A DNA stretch of 64,000 nt. Origin: Martensiomyces pterosporus. Its lineage: Eukaryota > Kickxellomycota > Kickxellomycetes > Kickxellales > Kickxellaceae. The stretch covers positions 68,085 to 132,084 of the forward strand of contig MU603953.1 in assembly GCA_025201845.1 (NCBI GenBank), written 5' to 3'. Under the pieces are notes generated by a model. That model saw nothing but the letters and a program-made list of their open reading frames with translations. It had not been told where the DNA came from and made no database searches. The translations under genes and the position numbers were made by a program. Below, in pieces: positions 59,308 through 64,000 of this stretch; positions within the stretch are counted from its first letter, which is position 1, and each line of letters opens with the position of its first letter.

Positions 59308-60918
59308 TCATGCGTGTTTGGAGACAGTGAGCCTGCAGTCGACCTTAGGGTTGGTGGGTGTTGAGAGAATGAACTGCTTGGCATCCATTAGCTTCGGGTA
59401 GCCACGCTTGCTCAGGACACCTGGTCCGAGATGGGCAATGTCATCGGGCAGCCTCAAATCATAGTCCTTGAGCACGTTCGCGAGAATCGTCAGCATTTCC
59501 ATCCATGCCAGATTGCGCCCAGGGCACATGCGCACCCCGGTGCTGAACGTAAACACGTTTCTCTTTGCATCTTCGTTGTCGATGAACCGCAAGGGGTTGA
59601 ACAGATAGGGCTCTTCCCAGTTCTGCCTGCTCAAATTGACGCCAGTCATGTTCACGTTGATCTGCGTGCCGCCAGGCAAGAAGTGCCCAGCAATGGTGGC
59701 GCCGCCTTCGGGAACCATGCGCGAAATCTGGCCGCCTGTGACTGGAGCCAAGCGCATGGATTCGTAGATGCACGCCTCGACGAATGGAAGCCTGGCCTTG
59801 GCTTCGCTAAAAGTTATCAGATGGCCAGCACCGAACCTTGAGCGAGCCTCCTCTGTTGCCCGCCGATAGTGCTCAGGGTACAGCGTCAGCAGGTGCACGG
59901 TCCACATAAGAGTGTTGGCGGTCGACTCGCTCCCTGCAATAAGCATCAGGAGGCTCTCTGACTGGATCTGCTTGTGGTCCATCGTGACTTTGGACTCGGG
60001 GTCCTCTGCGTCAATAAAGGCCTGAAGCATATCTGCGGGTTTGTCCTCGCTCGTTAGGGCACCCTTCTCTTCAGCAAGACGAGCCAGAAGCTCGCGGCGG
60101 TTGATGATGGACTGAGCACTATACTCGATGAGCTGCCTGTGGTGGCGCTCCCATGGCCGCGCAAGAATAGAGAACAGGAAACCTGGCAGGAGCTTGAGCA
60201 TTGAGCGCATGCCCAGGAACGTCAGAGTCGATGCAATCCACTCAACAGCTGTGGAGTCATCGTTGTTCAGTGCGCCAAACTCCCTGCCAAACGCCAGTGT
60301 GCCGATGGTGTCGAAGGTGGCAAACAGAAAGTCGCTGCTATAGTTGACCTCGATTTCGCCGCTGCTGCTTTCGCTCAGGAGCCCGTCCCACTTGTGCTTG
60401 ATTGCGCATATGCCGTACTGCATAATCCTGGGCTCCATCCGGGCCAGGAACCCGTGCGTCAGGTAGGGTCCCAGCTGCCGCCTTCTCATGCTGGCGAGCT
60501 CCGCGCTTCTCGTGCTCAGCGTGTTCTCAATGCCAACCATGTCCAGGATGCGGTAGTAGTCCGCCTTTCTGTAGCTGTGCGAGGCGAAAACTCGCCGTGC
60601 ATCAGACGGATTCGAAATAGAAACTGCGGTGGGGCTGTAGACGTAGATGTCGCCGTACCTTTCAAAGTCGTCTCTTGCGCTTCTAGCTCTTCCTCCGATG
60701 ACGCCGATGAGCTCGGCCCTCTTCCTGGTTATACGGGCGAGTGGCGAGCCGGGGATGGAGCGCAAGGGAGAGAAATAGAACGCGTGCACTATGCTTTTGG
60801 CAACTAGAATCACAGTCAATGTAGCGGCAAGCTTGGCGTATCCAAAGGCATCGGCTGCAGCATGCAATGGCCTGAGTGCGTCGAGAAAAGCGCTGCTGAT
60901 GAGCTGGACAGGTAACAT
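59308..60918 (-). CDS. Cytochrome P450 monooxygenase
   Basis: A 536-residue P450. A hydrophobic anchor (about 29-50, AATLTVILVAKSIVHAFYF) and proline hinge SIPGSPLA place it on the ER membrane. The I-helix motif is AGSESTANT, with Ser where many P450s have the proton-relay Thr. The K-helix ExxR is ESMR in CIYESMRLAP, and the heme loop is FSTGVRMCPGRNLA with the ligand Cys near residue 465. The family is clear; the subfamily resembles fungal microsomal P450s of the CYP52/CYP3-like clan with broad oxidation roles, but the substrate cannot be read. No backbone biosynthetic gene is nearby, so a secondary-metabolite cluster is not supported. ATG 60918 is the first in frame. Confidence 0.92.
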   Translation of the reverse strand: MLPVQLISSAFLDALRPLHAAADAFGYAKLAATLTVILVAKSIVHAFYFSPLRSIPGSPLARITRKRAELIGVIGGRARSARDDFERYGDIYVYSPTAVSISNPSDARRVFASHSYRKADYYRILDMVGIENTLSTRSAELASMRRRQLGPYLTHGFLARMEPRIMQYGICAIKHKWDGLLSESSSGEIEVNYSSDFLFATFDTIGTLAFGREFGALNNDDSTAVEWIASTLTFLGMRSMLKLLPGFLFSILARPWERHHRQLIEYSAQSIINRRELLARLAEEKGALTSEDKPADMLQAFIDAEDPESKVTMDHKQIQSESLLMLIAGSESTANTLMWTVHLLTLYPEHYRRATEEARSRFGAGHLITFSEAKARLPFVEACIYESMRLAPVTGGQISRMVPEGGATIAGHFLPGGTQINVNMTGVNLSRQNWEEPYLFNPLRFIDNEDAKRNVFTFSTGVRMCPGRNLAWMEMLTILANVLKDYDLRLPDDIAHLGPGVLSKRGYPKLMDAKQFILSTPTNPKVDCRLTVSKHA

Positions 60919-61415
60919 TGCTGATATGACTAGTGCCAGTTAAAGCCGAGCAAAGGTATGCGAACGTAGAAGCGGAGGTAGGAAAGCAGATTCTGGTGCT
61001 GACGAGCCTCAGACACCTGGGCCATTTGCGAATGCCCACAGGGGGGCTTGCAGAACAGGGAGGGATGGGGGCGGTTGTGCTCCTTGCTGTAGGCAATGGA
61101 CCCTACTCTGCGTGACGCAGGTGGTGCATGCAGCACGCATGCAGCCTCAATTAGAGCGCTATTTAATCTACACACATTGCCATTTCATCCAGCCAAAGAG
61201 CAGAATGCCCAAGACAGCGCAGCCAGACGGCCGTCGCCGCCACCCAGCGTATGTTTTCAGCTGCACGTCTGCAAGGTATTTCTAGCATGGGTGCCGGATG
61301 TCTAGCTTGGCTTTGGGTGTCCGCAGGCAATGGAGAATTCTATATTTTTGATCCCCGAGTACCACGAAGAAAGAGAGGGCAAAAGCAAGGTAAAAGGAAG
61401 TGTACATGTGCATTC
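60919..61415. other. Intergenic region quinone reductase / P450
   Basis: No gene is seen in 497 bases. The segment is the P450 promoter and the 3' flank of the quinone reductase gene, both on the minus strand. No clear TATA box or AATAAA. Confidence 0.5.
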
Positions 61416-62024
61416 TTAGGCGGCGAGCTTGGAGACAACCTTGGCGAACTCCTCGCCCTGGGTCACGGCGATCTCGAGCTCCTTCTGGCTAGGCTGGCGG
61501 CTGCCATCGCTGTTGGCGACGGTGCCCGCACCCCAAGCGGATCCACCAACAACCTCAGAGGTGTCGAACAGGTTGGTGTTGCGGAACCCGAAGGGAACGT
61601 ACAGGATGCCGTGGTGGACAAGGTTGGGCAGGAAGCTCATGACAGTGGTCTCCTGGCCGCCGTGCTGCGATCCAGTCGAGAAGAAGAAGCCGGCGGACTT
61701 TCCGTACAGCGCACCCTTTGCCCACAGACCACCAGTAGCGTCGAAGAATGCCTTGACCTGGGCAGGCGCCGTGCCAAACCGGGTGGGGAAGCCGAAGAGG
61801 AAGCCGTCGGCCTCGGTAAGCTTGTCAACGGTGATGACGGGGATATCGGCCTTGGGGGGAGCATGCATCTTGCTCAGAACATCGTCAGAGAGCGTCTCGG
61901 GGAACTGGTAGAGCTCGACATCGACAGTGCCGGACTTCTCAAGGCCCTGCTTGATGGACTGGGCGACGGTGTTGATGTGGCCGTAGGTCGAGTAGGTGAT
62001 AACGAAAATCTTTGCGTTGGCCAT
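61416..62024 (-). CDS. NAD(P)H:quinone oxidoreductase, WrbA/Pst2 flavodoxin-like family
   Basis: A 202-residue flavodoxin-fold protein. The FMN phosphate loop is at the start (VITYSTYGHINTVAQSIKQG). GFLFGFPTRFGTAPAQVKAF and ATGGLWAKGALYGKSAGFF then form the family core, and FFSTGSQHGGQETT contacts FMN. The end EGEEFAKVV-type helix is present. WrbA/Pst2/Ycp4 proteins reduce quinones by two electrons and protect against oxidative stress; fungal members sit at plasma-membrane eisosomes or in the cytosol. Length equals the family norm and all motifs are intact. A TATA box lies about 115 bases upstream, consistent with stress-inducible expression (inference). Confidence 0.93.
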   Translation of the reverse strand: MANAKIFVITYSTYGHINTVAQSIKQGLEKSGTVDVELYQFPETLSDDVLSKMHAPPKADIPVITVDKLTEADGFLFGFPTRFGTAPAQVKAFFDATGGLWAKGALYGKSAGFFFSTGSQHGGQETTVMSFLPNLVHHGILYVPFGFRNTNLFDTSEVVGGSAWGAGTVANSDGSRQPSQKELEIAVTQGEEFAKVVSKLAA

Positions 62025-62419
62025 TGCTGCTGTAGAAGGGCGTGTGGTTTGGTCTTGAAGGGGAGTCTTGAGAACCTAGGTGTGCTGAATGTAGCGGATA
62101 ACGAGCAAGCTGGGGTTGGCCCTCCGATGGCGTTCCATTTTATATCAACGGGGGCGTGGGTGCGAGCCAGCAGGCTCTGGCGTGTATTACAAACTGTTCG
62201 ATTGGCTTATTAATCGTCGGAGACGCCAGTTCCTGCATGCGCTCTTTGTGCAACCGCCACTATCCCAGCTGGGCAATCAGAACCGGGGCAAGGCACGCAG
62301 ATCCGTGGCCTGATTTCTAATCGAGACCAGTCTCGCTTCAGTTTGATTTTGGTAGCAGACATTGGTTTCTAAGCAGCTCGAGTGCATTAAAAAACAAGAA
62401 TTTCTGGTACCGTCCCAGT
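62025..62419. other. Intergenic region RNF10-like / quinone reductase
   Basis: No gene is seen. It contains the quinone reductase promoter with its TATA box and the 3' flank of the RNF10-like gene. Confidence 0.55.
62137..62144 (-). promoter_or_regulatory. TATA box of the quinone reductase gene
   Basis: TATAAAAT on the minus strand, about 115 bases before the ATG at 62024. Confidence 0.55.
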
Positions 62420-64000
62420 TCAGCGGCGTCTGCGCGCACTTGACCCTGAAAGCACAAGCTTGATGCGACTCTTGTCCTTCTTGTGCTTCCCAGTCTGGAT
62501 CTTGAGCTGGCCAGGCTTGGCGTCTAGCCCCTGGCTGTGGTTGATGTGGTAGTATTCGTCATCGTAGTCTTGGCCGTCATAGTGATCCAGCCCATGCTCG
62601 TGGTCGGCCTGGCCAGTAGCAGACCTCTCGAACTCCTCCCAGATGTCGTTGTACACCATGCTTGCCGCCGAGGGGGGCAGCGGCTGACGAGGCCAAAGCG
62701 CGCTGCTAGGCTGTGCAGCCGCTGCGTTGCTGTTGCCATTGCTTGGAGTAGCTGCTCCAGAGTCCCTCTGAGATGCACCGCTATCGCTCAGTGCTGGGAA
62801 GCTGGACTCGTCTGGCTTGCCCCCCGAGTATGCTGACGCAGGCAGGAACTCGCCAAACCTGTCGTGTCCGCCTCTTGTCCACTCGCTTCTGTAGCGGATT
62901 CCGCCGCTGCTTGCGCTTGCTGCTTCGGCAGCGGCAGCCAGGGCCTCGGATCTGGCTTCGTCCAGAGCAACATGCCGAGCACGAGCCGCGTGCTGCTTCT
63001 CACGATGCGAGAGCTGGGACCGGAACTTGTCGGCGCTCTTGCTCGACACCAGGCCCTTGAGCTCCGGCTCAACAAAGATCACATCGCAGCGCAGGGAAAG
63101 ATGGTCAAGGAAACGGAAGCGGTGGCGCACCTCATCGGTGATTGTGGACTCGACCGAGTGCCTTAGCCTGATCTCAAGCTCATCGGGAAGGCCAGCGTAG
63201 CTGCCATACTCGTGCGAGAGCACGCGCATATGCAGTGGATGCATGTAGATGTGCTGGCCATCGTCTGCCTGGTAGAAGTAGAAGAAATCGTCTGCGTGCG
63301 GCTCCTCAGCGGAAGTAGAAGTTGTGGTGCCATTGCTCTCTGGGTGAGTGCTGCTGCTTGCGGCAGGGGCGTCGCTTGTTTCCTTCGATTCTGGTCGACG
63401 CTGCTGTCTCTCTCTGGCGCGGCTCTCCAGCTGCTGGTCGTCGGGGCTTGCTGTCTGTGCCGACTTTACCGCATACTCGACATGCATGATGGCTGACTCT
63501 ACAAACACCTGCGATTCGATATCAGCCGCCGCCTCCTCCTTCTCGCGCTCCAGCTCGACTAGCTCGCGCCCGTACTCGCCCTTGCAGTACTCGTGGTCAG
63601 CAAGCATGAACTTTGCAAAGGGGAGGGCGCCTTTGGTGAATGTCCAGGGGAAGTGGTAGCTCTCAAACGTCAGCTTGCTGTTCGCCTTCTCGCCGTCATC
63701 CCTTGCTTTGGTGTGCTCGCCCAGTCCGTTGGCGAACAGCAGCGTAGCTGTCGATCGGGGTAGGCAGATAGTTGAGCCACGCAGGCGCTTCATCAGGCGC
63801 ATTGTGACACGAGTGCCGGCATGAAGGCCAGAGCTCTCGTCGCTTGCATCCTTTGGTCCATGCCTCATAGGCTCTGCCGAGGAACTCGCGGATCCGTCAG
63901 CTATCTTGCTCTGGTAGCGTGCAGTCCAAAAGTGGACAGGGAGCAAGTCGTCGCCGGCAATGGGCTCCCAGCAGATCGGGCATTTCTTGGTGTCCGCGCC
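62420..64000 (-). CDS. RNF10/Mag2-like RING finger protein, 5' partial
   Basis: The frame runs off the right edge of the window, so the N-terminus is missing. The visible part, 526 residues, begins inside a RING finger: KKCPICWEPI supplies the last cysteine pair. It then follows RNF10/Mag2: VTMRLMKRLRGSTICLPRS, KFMLADHEYC, a long charged stretch, DFFYFYQADDGQHIYMHPLH, RVLSHEYGSY and EVRHRFRFLDHLSLRCDVIFVE. The C-terminal end is Lys/Arg-rich (KHKKDKSRIKLVLSG, SARRRR). RNF10/Mag2 is an E3 ligase that ubiquitinates 40S proteins during ribosome quality control. The W/FYQxDGQ segment and position after the RING make the family call firm despite the truncation. Confidence 0.88.
   Translation of the reverse strand, partial: GADTKKCPICWEPIAGDDLLPVHFWTARYQSKIADGSASSSAEPMRHGPKDASDESSGLHAGTRVTMRLMKRLRGSTICLPRSTATLLFANGLGEHTKARDDGEKANSKLTFESYHFPWTFTKGALPFAKFMLADHEYCKGEYGRELVELEREKEEAAADIESQVFVESAIMHVEYAVKSAQTASPDDQQLESRARERQQRRPESKETSDAPAASSSTHPESNGTTTSTSAEEPHADDFFYFYQADDGQHIYMHPLHMRVLSHEYGSYAGLPDELEIRLRHSVESTITDEVRHRFRFLDHLSLRCDVIFVEPELKGLVSSKSADKFRSQLSHREKQHAARARHVALDEARSEALAAAAEAASASSGGIRYRSEWTRGGHDRFGEFLPASAYSGGKPDESSFPALSDSGASQRDSGAATPSNGNSNAAAAQPSSALWPRQPLPPSAASMVYNDIWEEFERSATGQADHEHGLDHYDGQDYDDEYYHINHSQGLDAKPGQLKIQTGKHKKDKSRIKLVLSGSSARRRR

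Noticed and set aside
59308..62024. P450 plus quinone reductase as a biosynthetic or detoxification cluster
   Set aside because: No synthase, transporter or regulator is adjacent; neighbours are CDC123, a RhoGEF and a ribosome-quality-control ligase, so proximity is probably chance.
1..64000. tRNA, rRNA, CRISPR, transposon or integrated virus
   Set aside because: Reading both strands for T-loop strings, regular spaced repeats, transposase, reverse transcriptase or capsid motifs found none; a computed search (tRNAscan-SE, RepeatMasker) would be needed to exclude weak cases.

Overview
This window is nuclear DNA from a fungus. Genes are mostly long single-exon frames rich in G/C at third codon positions. 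The few introns follow GT-AG rules and run from about 120 to 480 bases. The gene set is fungal: a class I myosin with an acidic Arp2/3 tail, URC1-type GTP cyclohydrolase II, a cytosolic GH5 glucanase, NAF1, Sin3 and Mag2/RNF10. It also carries a C2CD5-like C2 protein, better known from animals, and an MCT-type carboxylate transporter. That mixture, with many CAG/CAA-coded glutamine runs, suggests an early-diverging lineage such as Kickxellomycotina (Coemansia-like). The lineage is inferred from gene content only.

Layout. 1-10.8 kb: a 5'-truncated membrane J-domain protein, URC1, a two-exon small membrane protein (minus), the C2CD5-like protein and ribokinase. 10.9-13 kb (minus): MTQ2 eRF1 methyltransferase and a PARG-like macrodomain protein. 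14.6-22 kb (plus): myosin I, glutathione peroxidase with two possible starts, NAF1 and an 80-residue membrane protein. 22-31.6 kb (minus): GH5 glucanase, a DH-PH RhoGEF and a PKA catalytic subunit made by joining a 480-residue low-complexity exon to the kinase exon. 32.7-38.5 kb (plus): three-exon ERO1, RRP42 and the MCT-like transporter. 39.8-53 kb (plus): an acidic W2-domain protein, CDC26, two-exon SIN3 and a WD-repeat protein. 53.1-64 kb: a peroxisomal enoyl-CoA hydratase/isomerase (minus), an assembly gap, TFIIF beta (plus), then on the minus strand CDC123, a DH-only RhoGEF, a cytochrome P450, a WrbA-type quinone reductase and an RNF10/Mag2 homologue cut by the window edge.

The genes are unrelated housekeeping, signalling and metabolic genes; I see no biosynthetic cluster, mobile element, CRISPR, rRNA or tRNA. 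No new multi-gene system is evident. The best leads are single-gene oddities: an altered catalytic loop in the PKA homologue, lost conserved cysteines and an internal membrane anchor in ERO1, a W2 domain outside its usual proteins, a DH domain without a PH domain, an ATG-only first coding exon in myosin I, and a 152-base exact repeat on both sides of the N gap that is probably an assembly error. All exon joins were made by eye from splice signals and frame.
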